Assembly (NCBI GenBank): GCA_947179485.1
Contig: OX359245.1
Coordinates: 37,869,067-37,933,066, forward strand
Source of the DNA: Allacma fusca
Taxonomy: Eukaryota; Arthropoda; Collembola; Symphypleona; Sminthuridae
Reading direction: 5' to 3'
Length of the DNA stretch: 64,000 bases
Position numbers and translations under genes: made by a program. Below, in pieces: positions 13,385 to 26,000 of this stretch (its first letter is position 1; every line of letters begins with the position of its first letter). A model generated the notes under the pieces. That model saw nothing but the letters and a program-made list of their open reading frames with translations, searched no databases and was not told the origin of the DNA.

Positions 13385-13440
13385 ATAACAAAGACCCTTA
13401 TAGAGGATTGTCTCTCTATAGGGGCGAAAATGAAAGTACG
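13385..13440. repeat. Hairpin unit, copy 1
   Basis: Contains TATAGAG (13399-13405) pairing with CTCTATA (13414-13420), followed by GGGGCGAAAATGAAAGTACG. It is similar to 13693-13753 about 310 bp downstream. The GTACGAAAG here corresponds to the insertion site of the hAT-type element in copy 2. Confidence 0.55.
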
Positions 13441-13692
13441 AAAGAATTACTGAAGAGTTATTTACTTTGAAGAGGTAGCATATTGGACATTGTTGAAACC
13501 GTCGTGCGAACCACTCACTACACAGTAGCACAGAATCCGACCGATCGTTTTCTCTTTTGCGGGTATTCAGTTTAATTTGACAATTTGATTTGTAACGGCA
13601 GAACAGGGTACTGCTCCTTAGAAGAGCTACTGGACTTACTGGACAACTGATATTAAAGACCTCCTTTGAAGGATAAATATACGGTGAGCTGG

Positions 13693-13753
13693 GGCTATTG
13701 CAAAGACCTTTATAGACAATTTTGTCTATAGGGGCGAATATGCTAGTACAAAG
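13693..13753. repeat. Hairpin unit, copy 2, interrupted by the hAT-type element
   Basis: TATAGACAATTTTGTCTATA (13711-13730) is a perfect 9-bp inverted repeat around TT. It shares flanking sequence (CAAAGACC upstream, ATAGGGGCGAA downstream) with copy 1. Confidence 0.6.
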
Positions 13754-13766
13754 TAGAGCTACTTTT

Positions 13767-13995
13767 GGGATCGGGATACACCCGGGAATTGGGTTCGGGA
13801 TCGGGAACGGGTTCGAGTTCGGGTGTCTAATTAATGTTCCCAAATACTTTGGGACCAGGTTCAGGAACATGCTCGGCAGACCGGGGATTTCGGGAACGGG
13901 ACCGGGTTTGGGAACGGGTTCAAGCTTGATGAAGGTATTTGTGTTCCCGTCAGGAACCGGGAACATCTTCGTTCCCACACCCGTTACATGCTTCA
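13767..13995. repeat. GGGNNC hexamer array, left part of the hAT-type element
   Basis: Degenerate 6-bp repeats such as GGGTTCGGGATCGGG; the inner part also has the complementary GTTCCC. Runs of GGG at 3-bp spacing could form G-quadruplexes on the plus strand. These repeats explain the long minus-strand open frame at 13064-14044 with its Pro/Val/Ile-rich stretch. Confidence 0.85.
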
Positions 13996-14370
13996 CGTTC
14001 CCGGGAACAACGCAACCATATAGCGGAGAAAAAATACAAAGCATGCACGGTTTCCCTCGTTAAAGTGTTGAGATGATAATTTTACGTAAGCGACTTGAAC
14101 CGTTTCGTATGTTGTCAGTATGTCAGTTGGGATCGCATAGTAGTGATTTCCGCCTACTCTAACTTGCAAGATGAAAGTCATTGCAAAACTCATAGTGGAA
14201 ATCGTTTAAGCAGTCTTCCTGCAGTTTTTTCGGCAACGCAGAACAGACGTTAAGTTTGATGGCCATTTTTAGTAGTGCCTAAATCTATTGTTGCATGGTA
14301 CGCATATGCATAAGTATTTCTAAATCAATAAAAATGTCAAGAAAAAAATTGATTTACACTAACTGCACTG

Positions 14371-14592
14371 GTCCCGGGAACGAGTCCGGGTTCAAGGGAT
14401 TCGGGATCGGGATTGGGAGCAAATTTTACCTGATTTCGGGTTCGGGATCGGGATCGGGTTTGAGATCAACCATTCAAGCATATTTAATATCTGGGTTTTT
14501 GTGCACCCGATCCAAGTATTTCGAGAACGGGTTCGGGTGTGAGTCCGAAAATCTTGATGACCCGATTTTCGGGATCGGGTTCGGGAATGGGA
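14371..14592. repeat. GGGNNC hexamer array, right part of the hAT-type element
   Basis: Same hexamer family and same strand as the array at 13767, encoding Gly/Ser-rich peptides by chance in one frame (GSGSGSG). Confidence 0.85.
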
Positions 14593-14630
14593 TCAAACTT
14601 TTCGTTCCCACAAGTAGCTCTAGTACAAAG

Positions 14631-16374
14631 TAACAAAGTACAAGAAATCTTAATTGGTAAAAATTATTTGAACGCCTTCTCATGTGGCATAAATGTAATT
14701 ATTAGACTTCCAAGTTCTAATGTAGGTTATATTATCTATTATTTTAGGAGAACTGTTATAGACAGAGTGGACGGCATGATGGGGAAAAGCACTCATTAGA
14801 ATATCCAATTGTGGCTGGGTTGACAATTAAGCTGTGAGCGTCTCCAACTCAAGCCGTCGCTTGCCCAATTAGCACACGAGCCATTTATTTAAAGTGTCAA
14901 TCGCTTACAGATCGCTTTCGTGTTTTAAATAAAGGGAGAGATTGGAGTCAGGCGTTTGTTCTTATCATTGGATTTTTATGCACATTCGTCCAATGTAATA
15001 CTACTACATGTATTTATATACACAAGCTATAGGCCAAGGATAATTAGGCACGTGGCTCCTCCATTTCCATCTCATTAAATTTTTTTTATATTTCCTTTTT
15101 TTCTCAACCTCCCTCCCTAGTTTTTGGAACGGTTCAATTTCAACACCATCCAAATAATTCAGAGTTTTCGAGACTGGGATCTATGGAAATTTTCATGGTA
15201 TTATCATCAGAGATGGCGAAATTAATACGGCGCCTTCCCTGTGGCTTTTCCATAATTATAATTACTTGTATAGGATGTCCCGAAATATTTGGGCATTACT
15301 GTAAAAATTATTACTTTTTAGTGTACTCCACAAAAAGTCAAATCAAAACTTTATAGGTTTTAGAAGAAATGTCAAAGGAAACTATTTCTTGAAAATACCT
15401 ACAAATAAATTAAAACTTTGTCAAATATGTGGAAAACGTCACAAATCAAAAACAAACTTTAGAAAATCCCAAATTATTTTTTCAGCTTCATTTGAAAATC
15501 GTTTCCAGGGTCCCTTTGGAACCTCACACAAATCCTGGGGTTAAAATCTCCCCCTATTTTACGAAACGAGCTATATTCGAGGAAAATGATAATTCGGACA
15601 AAAGTGGAGCCTTAGGTCATTTGCAATGTTCAAACACGTGTGACACTGGGGTCTGCGCTTCCCATGATTTCACATATGCCGTTCCAGGGAATGTGAAATC
15701 AAATGGGATTGAGCAATAGCATTACACGCACAAGGATATATGTACATGACATGTGGGTAGTATATGGCATTACGCAACAAATTTCCATTTAATGATCTTC
15801 ATCCAATGAGTTAATCAGAGACACTAAAAGCGGAACCAAATTCACAGAGATTTTGCCTCCCAGCAACTTGTTCCCGTCCATTTCCCCATTTATAGCAGTG
15901 GTAGTAGCGAAGATGAGATTCCGGAGCGCTCTCGTTATTTCCGTCCCTCACCAGAATTTTAATCTACAAGGAGAATCTGTATGAATAAAAGAGTCAAACA
16001 AAATCCCCTCCCTCGTCACTTTTACCAAAAGTCCAATATATATTATACACAGTCGCTTTTTAATGCTTGGCCATCCATAACTTCCAGAAGGCATATTACT
16101 ATTCTGACTTGGTCAGATTACGTTTTCTGATAGAGAGGAAAATAGGAATTATTTCCGCCTTCTATTATTTCATGCCAAAAGCTTGCTTTTCTTCCAGGGT
16201 TGCGTGTGTGTACTGAGTTTTTCCTGAAGTTTTGCGTGACGGGTCGTCTCATAAGGGCCCCTCAGAAATTGACGTCCTTGTCAAGAATAGAAGCGTGTAT
16301 TGAAATGAATGAGAACCAACAAATTTGAATGTAAAGCACAACGGTACTTTAGCGGAATTTTTCAAGTCAGATCG
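14631..16374. other. No gene seen
   Basis: Unremarkable AT-rich DNA. A 96-codon frame at 15429 has no recognisable domain. Confidence 0.5.
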
Positions 16375-16890
16375 GAATCTCACTTGAACTTAAACTTGAA
16401 AATGAAGGACTCAAACTTGACATGAATTCGACTCAAATTTAATTGTCCATAGTATGATTTGAAATTTAATTAGAATATAAAATTTGGAAATACCGTTGAA
16501 ATAAAATTTAAATTCTAATTGAGGCTCAAACTTGAAACTCGTTTGTAAGGAAAGGCTTGAACTCAAACTTGAAATTATAAATTGTTGGAGTCCCAGGGGT
16601 AGATATAAATTGAAGTTAAAGCCATTGGAGTGGAATTCCAAGTTAAATTTCGGAGCGGGAACTTCAAACTTTAATTTCAATATGGAAACTTGAAACCTAC
16701 CTTAGGCTCAGACTCAAACTTGAGATCAAACCTGACTGGAGTCTGCGCCCAAACTTGGGCTTAAACTCGAATTTGAATTATATATGTATAAAACTGGAAT
16801 TAAAATAGTATAAACTAAAAATAGATATTCGCCCAAAACTTAAACTGGAACTGAAACTTGAGACTTGAATTCCAAGGCTCGTTTGACCGC
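16375..16890. repeat. Degenerate AACTTGAAACTC array
   Basis: Loose repeats of CTCAAACTTGAAAT. Reverse-complemented, this is the same sequence type as the arrays at 7735 and 49600. Confidence 0.7.
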
Positions 16891-18604
16891 GTTCCTTAAA
16901 TAATAATTATTGTAGCCTTCAGAATTATGTTTCAAATAAATATTCCGTGGAGCGGAATCTGTGCAGAGTCCCTGAACCAATTACAGTGTTCAGAGTATGG
17001 AAAGTCTAGAAATTAGAATGTTAGGAAAAGGCTGGAGCTTTCCGTGCAACAATTCCCACCAAAAGTCTCCCGCCCCTTTTTTGTCATCTCCGCTGCCTAT
17101 TCGTATGCAAATAAGCGATTATTCCTTAGATTATTGTCACAGGCGTAATGCAAGTGTCAATTGGATTTTTATCCCTGCTCCATAACGACACTTGACATGG
17201 TTTCCCTCCCATCCATCATCTCTCCCTGGCAGGGCTGTGTCTCCTCATAAAATTCACAAAATAAAATCCTCTTTTTTCTCACCCAACTCGTCCTGCCCAG
17301 AGCTGTGGTAATAAACAGGGTTTTCTCGTAATTGAGTAAATAGCATGTTGCAGGAATGTCCGTGGCCATTAAGTGCGACATTGCTGGCTAATGACGGAGT
17401 GAGTATTGTGACATTGTCATGTCCAGGACGAATTACTTGCGACAAGGTAAATGAAGCCATTTACTCGGACTACTTCAACTATCCTTTAGCCAAGCTTAAC
17501 AATTCCCTTTTGCTCTTTAAAAGGACGGACTTTCGCGTAAAACTTGTCCGAATAAATTTCCCTGTTAATTCCATTGTAATGAGCTCCTTCGCTTTTTCAC
17601 CAGAGCTCCGTCCAGGTCATTCTGACGTTACAAGCATTTTTAATTAAGATGCTGTTTTGGTGTAGTAACGTTACAGCTCAAGGGTCTGGGTGAGATTTTA
17701 TTTGTTTTTGAAAACTAAAGTCTCAGGTTCGAAAGGTTATTACGGAAACATGAGAGCAACTGACATTTACTGTCACTAAAACTTGTATTATAAAAAGGGT
17801 ACTTTCTATATGTTCTCCATTTAGTTTAGATACGATATCGAATTAAGCGCTTCAATTCTTTTATAATTTCGGGACATTTCTCTGCAGTGTTTTGTTACAT
17901 TTTTCTTGCTGGCGCTTCCAAATGATCATTTACTATTAAGTCCTTGATTTTCCAAAGAGCCTGTTTCAGGTAACCTGTCCGAAAAATTCCATGTGGCTTA
18001 CATTCGGAGACTTCACTTTTATAACTTGCTATTGACGTTGTTTCGGTTTTCAAATTAAGCAAAACGATAAATGTGTTGGTTAGTGAGGGGACTCCAGAAG
18101 TTCAAATTCAAATTGAGGTTCAATTTTAAACTCACATTACTTTTGCAATGCATGCGTATCAACAACAAGTATTCAAATCGCTTTAAAATATAATTTGCAT
18201 GTTTCCTCTCAACATTGGAACTTCCCGCCAATGGACGCATACGAATCCCTAATCATTCCTTGAAAGGGAATAATTATGTGGTCATATATAGGAGAAATGA
18301 GAACCACTGTTGGCTCCGTTCCAACACATACAGCTATAGCTCCCTGCCTGCTTGGTCATACATTTTTTTGGGAGGGAAGTGCGAAATGCAAAGGAAAAAG
18401 GAATCCTGTCGTAAAAGTCCAGTAATGCATTGTTTGCTGAGAGACAGTGGAGGACGGGATGAGAGAAGGAAGATTTATTAATAAATTATTTTCTATTGTC
18501 CCCGTCGTCGCTCTTGTGTGAAGTTCAAGTCCAAGGTCACTCCAACATCTTCAAAAACTTTTGGGCACAAGAGAAATTTGCGATATATGGAATTTACATT
18601 ACTA
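16891..18604. other. No gene seen
   Basis: No conserved protein segment recognised on either strand. Confidence 0.5.
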
Positions 18605-18633
18605 AGCTATCCTCGCCACTAGATCACATGGGA
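18605..18633 (-). repeat. tRNA-Glu-like 5' fragment B1
   Basis: The minus strand reads TCCCATGTGATCTAGTGG then CGAGGATAGCT. This is the 5' acceptor strand, D-arm and box A region of tRNA-Glu, with A at position 10. It stops before the anticodon loop and no B box follows. Confidence 0.75.
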
Positions 18634-21080
18634 AAATTTAATCTTTCAGGGAACTTGAGTCTCTCCACTCTCCGACTGCAACAGCTTGAGAAATCTCTTA
18701 AGAGATTCAGATTAGACGGAGTGAGAGAGCGGAGTCTCATAAAGAGTGATAAAATATAATGACATGTCTCCATCTCAGACACTTGTTTGTGTCACGTAAT
18801 GAGCGTGTACAAGTCAAGTCTGCTACTGCACATTCCCTCCAAGGCCTTAACAGCCGTTGATAATCACAGCATCTATAATCCTTTGTATTTATATTCCCCT
18901 CGGACTCCAATATTTACCTCTTTTCAAGTCTCCTTTTGTCCAAGACCCTATGGCGTGCCTTACCTGGACATTGAATTATTTCTTCTATATTTAGGGCTGG
19001 CCCGGTTAAAAAAATACTTGAATTTTTTCGTCGTTCTTGAAAAAAATGGCTCCCGTTGGGCTTGTTCCTGTTTTTTCTTGACATACTTCTGTACACAGTA
19101 CCATTATGATTGCACAAATGGGATTTCAGTGAAAGCTCTTCGAAAATGCAAATTCTGGTCTCATTTTGACTCAAAAAGTTTTAACGACTTGCTTTTACTG
19201 TTTATTAAAGTAAAACCCATAAAATTAGCAAATCATATTGTGGCTCCATGGGAAATTCTATATCTTTAAGTAGTTACTTGAAACTATAAATTTTATATTT
19301 ATTTGTCTGGCTATTATTATGCAAATTATATCTACACGATCAAAGTTTCACTATTTTTTGGGACATATTTCCGGGTATATTTTATAGAGGCTTCCCCAAT
19401 TTTTACAATTTTTCTCCTAATTGTTAAGAATCCTGGTCTTCTCTCGTTTTACCCCAAATTTTAAACTGTCCAGAAAAATCACACACTTTTGAGTGGCATT
19501 AGTATTGTCCTAGTCGTAAATTAGTTTGTAAAACTGTGTTCATTTCTTTGAAATATACAGCTGGTGTAAAATACAATGCTTAAAGATCATGTGGGGTTCC
19601 CCTGCGCATTCCATTGCGCCCTTAAATTCTGCTAAGTTCAGAAGTTTCCTTTGAAACTCCTGAGAGAGTCAGGAGATGAGGTAAAAGAGGAGGCTGATAA
19701 AGGGAATGAGGGATGAGGGGAAGTTGGGGAATTGGGACGCGGGAGATGTGATTAAAGTGTTATAAATAAAATTAGGCTTAAAATCATATTTAGATGCTGG
19801 GGAGATAGGAGATGGTGAGATTCGTTGAGAGAGATTCGAGGCTTGGAAGGAGAATCAGGAGGAGGTATTTTCGACGTCGCGGGATGTTTGGCAATTCTCA
19901 TCATGTGGTACACTTCATCCCATCCTCATCCTTGATCTCACCTCTTGAGAAGTCAAGTCTGGAGATTAACCTGGAGAACATTTCAATGGAGAAGCTCTCT
20001 GGAGGAGAGAGAGAGAGAGAGTGAGTGAGAGAGAGAGAGGAATAAAAAAAACCAAGAAAAAAATTGAAGAGGAGAAAGACTCTTGGTAAACCACAAGCGT
20101 GTGTTTGAACAAGAGTTGTAAAAAATCTCCAGCCGAGAGCCTTCTATTTCTTCGATCCTTGGTCGTATCTCCTGTTCGGAAATGAAAAGCTCCTTACAGC
20201 CTCCGCAAACATGAGGGTAATTGCCAGGAACAAGGAGAGAGAGAGACAAGTTACCCAAAAACCCATGTCTCACAATGTCTAATAATGTGGAGGTGATTCC
20301 CTAAAAGGCAACAATATTTTACACGCGAGTCCTTTGCCTTTTATCCTTTCTCGAGTTTGGCTTACTTGTACAAAATATATTCCTTTGCAGAAGCTCAACT
20401 TCTCATGTCGGCTCTTTCTTTCATTTAGGACTTCGGTCAAGTCTCGGGATTACTTTGGCTAAAACTCCGGCTTCAGAATGGATCCGTTAGATTCCATCCT
20501 TGAGGATGGTTGGATTTGGGGGTTTTAAGTATCTAGTCCTTCAGTAGAATTGAATGTATGCTAAACTTTGCTTCAATTTAAGTATAGTTTAGCTTAAGTT
20601 TGATAGAGGATCGTGCTAGAGATGAGGCACGCTCGCGTAAAGGTGAAGGTTCAAAGTCAAATAAAATTATTCGGGATTGTACAAGTATAATTATATAAAA
20701 TTTATAATTAATTTATTCAAGGGAATGAGAGTAAAGACAATATTGATGTCAAGGTTGGAGTTGACGTTGAGTCTGGTGTGATTTAATTTGTAGTTTCAGT
20801 ATAATTGTTCGTAAAGCAAAAGAAGTTTGAGTTGCGTTGAGATTCGTGAAAAACACTAGTTTGAAATTAGGAATGACGTGAAGGTCTCGTATTATGATTA
20901 CACATTTAAAAGCTTAATAAATTCTCGCTTAATCAGAAATGAAAATCGTAGAAACGGATATCCCTTCCTGTAGTCCAAACATCTTTATAAATAGCTAATT
21001 TCTGTCCCTTCTCTTGAAAGACTCTTGAGTAAGAAAGGGAGCGTTGGTCAATTCCAAGTTTATTTAAGGTAGGGTCTCGA
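18634..21080. other. No gene seen
   Basis: Holds a 160-codon plus-strand frame (18787-19269) without recognisable domains and a GA-rich patch near 20005-20040. Confidence 0.5.
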
Positions 21081-21109
21081 AGTCATCCTTGCCACTAGAT
21101 CACATGGGG
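21081..21109 (-). repeat. tRNA-Glu-like 5' fragment B2
   Basis: Core CCCATGTGATCTAGTGG then CAAGGAT on the minus strand. It is preceded by GAAAGAATTATTTT, an upstream block shared with the copies at 22123 (one change), 23018 and 39636. Confidence 0.75.
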
Positions 21110-22122
21110 AAAATAATTCTTTCAGAGTCGGGGGTGACCCAGACGGAGCTCTATTTGTGAGGGCCCCATCTCCGTTACATATAAGTGCATGTAGTAATGC
21201 ATAGGCATAAGTGTCTGTAGTTCTTTTGAGGAGAGCTGCAAAGTGCTAAAGAGTTATCATGTGAACGTGTGAGAGTCAAAGTTTTGTGAGAATTCCAATG
21301 ATTTAGTGCAATTATTATGAGCTGGCCACAAGTACCTCAAGTATTTGAATGGGGAATGATTCTCTCGGAATCCACGTGATACTTTTCCAGAGAAGACGAC
21401 TCACAAGGGCTTAAGAGGACAGAAATCAAGAGGCAGAGTTGAAGTAAACGAGCAGGCTGATCAACATAACAAAAGCCTCTTGACACCGACTCTGTCACTA
21501 AATCATGCCTCGAAACTTTTTATGCCCTCTCTCCTCACATCCACTCACCTTTTACACGCTCCTTCTATTTCTTCATAGAAGAACAACCCACTGGAATTCT
21601 ATATACAAAAGTTAAATCGTTGAAATTCTCCATATTTTCACTCCAATCATAATTCCAGTCGGGGTACAGTCAAAGCCCAGTCCTTCCAGCTCCCTAAAAA
21701 TCTCACATTACTTTAACGTCCCACAACGGCATTCCAGCAGTGGCTACGCCAAGCAGCCTGTCAATATCAGTATGCCTACCAAATTGTCTCTATATGAAAC
21801 ATTTAAACGATCAAGCAGCATATAGTCATATTAGCCCTTATAAGGATCATCATATTACGGAGGACATTAATTGTTAACTAATTCAAGCATTGCTTCGGAC
21901 ATGACTACTCGAGAGATAGCTCTCCTTGAACTATTTCAGATACACATGAGCTGTGCGTTATGGTAAGACTATTTCCTGCCTTCAATGATAAGACGTCACA
22001 CCTAACACAATCTGTACCTGTGTACATTGTGTACGGTGGAATTGAGCGGTCAAGGCTAGTTCACAGTTGCTAATGAAACAGTCTGAGCAAACACTTGACA
22101 AGTTTGTATTGACATGGATAAG

Positions 22123-22151
22123 AGACTATCCTTGCCACTAGATCACATGGG
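22123..22151 (-). repeat. tRNA-Glu-like 5' fragment B3
   Basis: Full core TCCCATGTGATCTAGTGG then CAAGGATAGTCT, with the upstream block GGAAGAATTATTTT. Confidence 0.75.
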
Positions 22152-22210
22152 AAAAATAATTCTTCCAGTTTCTTAAACTCTTGAGTGTCAAAGAGTCAGA
22201 GTTTTGCTTT

Positions 22211-22245
22211 ATAGTGGAACACAAGGGGAACATAATTCTTTTCGA
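22211..22245 (-). repeat. Decayed tRNA-Glu-like copy
   Basis: Plus strand AGTGGAACACAAGGGGAACATAA... aligns with the core and upstream block of the neighbouring copies, but with many changes in the tRNA part. It is recognised mainly by position and by the retained ATAATTCTTTT. Confidence 0.35.
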
Positions 22246-22507
22246 GACTCTGTGGAGTTTCTATTTCTATAAATAAGTGCTGTCATTGATGGTTCGACAA
22301 GAAAGGCTTCCAATTCATTACAGGCTTTACGTCAGCACTCAACTTGGAAATTCCTACAAATTGGTCATGCTGTAAACAGTTTGTGAATTGTGTTACCGGT
22401 TGATCTCAACTGAGGCGTCCATCATCTGTGTTGTATATTGTTCCTAGGGGAAACATAATTCTGATTCTATAACCTCTTCCTCGTCCAAGAGTCAAAGATA
22501 CGCTGTA

Positions 22508-22543
22508 GGCCGTATCGCATGGAAGTGACAATTCTTTCCAAAG
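22508..22543 (-). repeat. Decayed tRNA-Glu-like copy
   Basis: Plus strand GTATCGCATGGAAGTGACAA and the following TTCTTTCCAAAG align with the core (ATCACATGGGAAAAATAA) and the upstream block. It lies between the good copies B3 and B4. Confidence 0.35.
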
Positions 22544-22675
22544 TTACTGTTTCTGTAAATAAATCTTGGTACACATGCTTTGACAACAATTGCTTTACGT
22601 GCTGTATGCCAGCACTCCAGAACATAACTTTGAAAACAGTTCATTTACAAGTAAACATTTGGGATCGAATGCGGT

Positions 22676-22704
22676 GTCTATCCTCGCCACTAGATCACAT
22701 GGGA
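22676..22704 (-). repeat. tRNA-Glu-like 5' fragment B4
   Basis: Core intact with the CGAGG variant. The upstream block is altered to AAATTAAACCCT. Confidence 0.75.
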
Positions 22705-23017
22705 AGGGTTTAATTTCCAGGACCGAAAAAACAAATTGTAGAATGAAACTTCCCACAAGCAGATTTCTAAGCAAGCTGTTTGCTCCAATGTACAACAAAA
22801 GGGAAACATTTTGTTAGCTCCGTCACAAAACAAATCCAACTAATAACTACTCTAATTGGGATTCATGTCAGAAAATCCTGTCAGGACGAAAACACGGTGT
22901 TACAATGGAGAATAACAACTTCACTATGTTTCCATTCAAACGAGAATCCCTGAATTAGATGTTTCCACAGGAAATCTAAGTTAATTATAATAGTGGATTT
23001 TTGGAAACTCAAAGGGA

Positions 23018-23046
23018 TCCTATCCTTGCCACTAGATCACATGGGA
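23018..23046 (-). repeat. tRNA-Glu-like 5' fragment B5
   Basis: Core intact (CAAGG variant) with the upstream block GAAAGAATTATTTT. Confidence 0.75.
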
Positions 23047-26000
23047 AAAATAATTCTTTCAAAAGACCTGAAGAGACTTCAAAACAGACAAGAGCTCATT
23101 ACTGAATTTTGAGAAAACAGGGAAGTCAGGTTACGACTTGAGTGCATAATGTGACGTTGTCTATATTGCACAAGAATTGATTGATTGTTCCTCCCAGTAG
23201 ATGCAATGCATAGCTAGGATTTTGAGGGTACACAAAAGGGACAAATGACATCTAAATACGGGGAAACCGTTTGGAAGAATAATTAATTTAGAGAAAGACC
23301 TCGACCGACCACCTGAGGGCTCCTTTACAGCCGGGGAAAGGAGACCGACAGAGGACCCTTGTTATCCACGGGGGGCTCTGTCCAGAGCGGACTGTTGCGT
23401 AATGGCTGGTCACGTCACGCCAGACCCTACATTGTCTCAAGAGATATAAACCAGGAGAGATCCCGATAATGAGTGTGGGATAACAGGGCTTAATTCCCTT
23501 GCGTAAACATGAGGTTCCATGGCCAGACGGTTATGTTTAGCTCTGAGTTTCCATGAAATTACTCCAGCCATTGTTGAGCTATGGGAATGACGAGGTCAGG
23601 ATAGAGGAGACAGGTCCTGAGAGTTAATCATAGCCCAGTCAAGATTTTGGATGAATGAGGGGGTGTGTTCGATTCCGGACTCTCTCTCTCTCTCTCTATC
23701 TATCTCTCTTTTTCTTTACTTCAAACCTTTGCAAAGGTCAGCTCCTCTCTCAACAATTACAACATAAGATCCATTCCCTGGCGTCATTTTCCATTCTTGA
23801 GTCAGCCCTCCGCCGAGCCCTTTCCTCAAAAATTGGTCCTCCTAATACAACAACATATATCTCTGGACTAGGACACTACTATACACAATTGTCTTTAAAA
23901 ACGTATAACTTACTCCGAACAGTTACCGAGCTTCTAGCTTCTCCCAACTTTGTTTTAAGTATTAAAACGTCAAATAGGAAAACTCCTTCCAAAACTCATA
24001 ACTTGTAAAAACAATTTAATAATAATAGATTCCCCACAAAAAAATGATATTACCTCAGAATTTCTCACATTCCTCAAACCTTTACAAATAAGAGTGTGCT
24101 TTCATACTCTATCTATTCCTAGAAAGCCTCAGCCCTCTGTTTATTTTATTTTGAGGGCCACCCCGTATGACACATTCAAGAGTATCAAAGCATATGTCCA
24201 CAAACACAAACAAATCTAACTGGACTCATAGGGAAGACGAATCTGTAGAAAAGACTGCTTCCGTGTGTGCTGTCTTGTTCCTGTCGTGTTCATCTCTGGA
24301 GATAATCACTTGCGGGCGGAATTGAGTCCCAGAGCACGTGTACAGGGCTGAGGTTTCTTTCCCTCCATCCATCCGTCCATCCGTCAAAAGTCACGTCCTT
24401 ACATTTTCAGACTGGACAAGGCCAAGAAGGAGACACTCACTGGAATCTCATCTCCTCCTCCTCATCCTCATCCTCAATGGCACGCAAAACGTCCACAGGA
24501 ATTCCATGAAAGCTGATATTCCATCACTTCCCAAACTACATTCTCCTATGAGAGTCCCATCCCCCGAAATATATTAACAACAACTTAGTGTCTATCGAAA
24601 ACCAGACAATTTCAAGAATTTCCCTTCAACAGTCATCCAATGTAACAGTCCCTTGTAGTTGATGTGTGGGCCGAAAGTTTGAAGTCCACTCAAATAAATA
24701 TCACCCATTTGAAAAATTTTAGACTTCAATGTCAGAAGTGTGGGAGTGCCTTTGGAATCGCTCCCCCAAAATAATTATTTTAAGCATTAAATTTCTTATA
24801 CACATTTTGTTTACCCATTCATTCCCAGATCTTCAGGTGTAGGTGCTCCAATCTCGATTTCTTAACTGTTCCTCTCAAAATTTAAAACATTTGACTCTGA
24901 CGTCTTCATAGTCCTATAACCAATAATTTCAAGGGTTTTTTATAAAAATATGTTTTACAATTTTTAGTTGTAGGACTTTAATGCAAAACCAAATTACCCG
25001 AGAGCCCTTTACAAAAATCCTATGTTGAAGCTATGACGGGAGACATGATTTAAAGAGTGTGTTTCCAAAGACGTAACATTCACGGTTGAGTTTGAGTGAA
25101 AGGAAAATAAGCCTTAGTTGACGTGTGTATTGGGTGAGTTGAAGGAGAAAATAGATTTTGTGCCTGCATTTATGAGCACAGTGTATTTTGTAAGGAAGGG
25201 AAAAAAGGGGAGGTTCTGTACACACATATGTATATACACAGTGAAAGAAAAATGCTTAAAAATGGATATTTCTCTTTGATTACTACTCTCTCTCTCTCTC
25301 TCTCTCACTCTCTAGTTTTGAAAATTATGAAGAGTGGATTTTTTTTAGGGGGATATCACATAAGAGACTTGGAGTGCGTGTGGGGACCCATCCCAAATGT
25401 CCCGCGTGTGTCACTCAAAAGTCCTGACAAATTGTTTCTAAATGGAGACTCCTATTGCCTAATGATTACGACGAGTAGACACGACACCCCATTTCCAAGC
25501 CCAAAAACAGCTCTCCCAACGAGCGTCTCCAGCAGGCATTTATCCCTCCTATTTCCAAAAAATTCTACATGGGAAATAATAGGATTGCAGACATATGTAC
25601 ATGTACATACATATGTACTACCACCATGAACACATTGAGTACCTTGTTCCTGACTGGAATTGTCTCCTTAAGTAAACATTCCTCATGCAAATGGACGTCA
25701 TTATGGATTTCCATGGGTTATCAACCAAACGCATCCTTTCCCAAGCCAAGGAGGCCTAAATTTTATGATAAAATTCAAAACACGAGAGTACCTCTTAAAA
25801 CGCACACTCCACAGTGTGAAAACTTCACGGAGTACAATTTTTATTACGTAAAGTTACTCATGAATTTTGCATTTACAAAAAAAAATATTCTAAAAAAAAA
25901 GCGACTCAAGAAGTATGTACATACAGTACAATTCCAGTGTGCAAATCGAGTTAAAGCTAAATTTCCCCCGTTAGTCCTGAAATTGAATGGTGTTTGAGAA

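Larger units (their letters stand above)
13754..14622. mobile_element. Non-autonomous hAT-type element with GGG-hexamer subterminal arrays
   Basis: The left end TAGAGCTACTTTTGGGATCG (13754-13773) and the right end (14603-14622, reverse complement TAGAGCTACTTGTGGGAACG) are 20-bp inverted repeats matching at 18 positions. They are flanked by an exact 8-bp direct repeat GTACAAAG (13746-13753 and 14623-14630), the duplication size of hAT elements. The interior has two arrays of GGGTTC/GGGATC/GGGAAC hexamers and no transposase. It appears inserted in the downstream copy of a duplicated hairpin unit. Confidence 0.75.

Noticed and set aside
13064..14044. 326-codon minus-strand open frame
   Set aside because: Its right half is the GGGNNC array of the hAT-type element and its left half includes the duplicated hairpin unit; no domain or conserved segment is visible.
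18991..19010. TAGGGCTGGCCCGG as a hAT end
   Set aside because: It resembles hAT termini, but no matching opposite end or duplication was found. The CAGGGCTGGCAA at 29754 is likewise unpaired.
18787..19269. 160-codon plus-strand open frame
   Set aside because: No domain recognised; a TAGGGCTGGCCCGG word at 18991 on the same stretch suggests transposon debris instead.
18605..23046. The tRNA-like copies as intact tRNA genes or introns-containing tRNAs
   Set aside because: No anticodon arm, no GGTTCGAATCC-type B box and no 3' acceptor strand follow within a plausible distance.
23300..24008. Possible gene with TATA at 23443 and a 117-codon frame at 23655
   Set aside because: The hydrophobic start comes from a CT microsatellite, and no splice-compatible or conserved segment was found.
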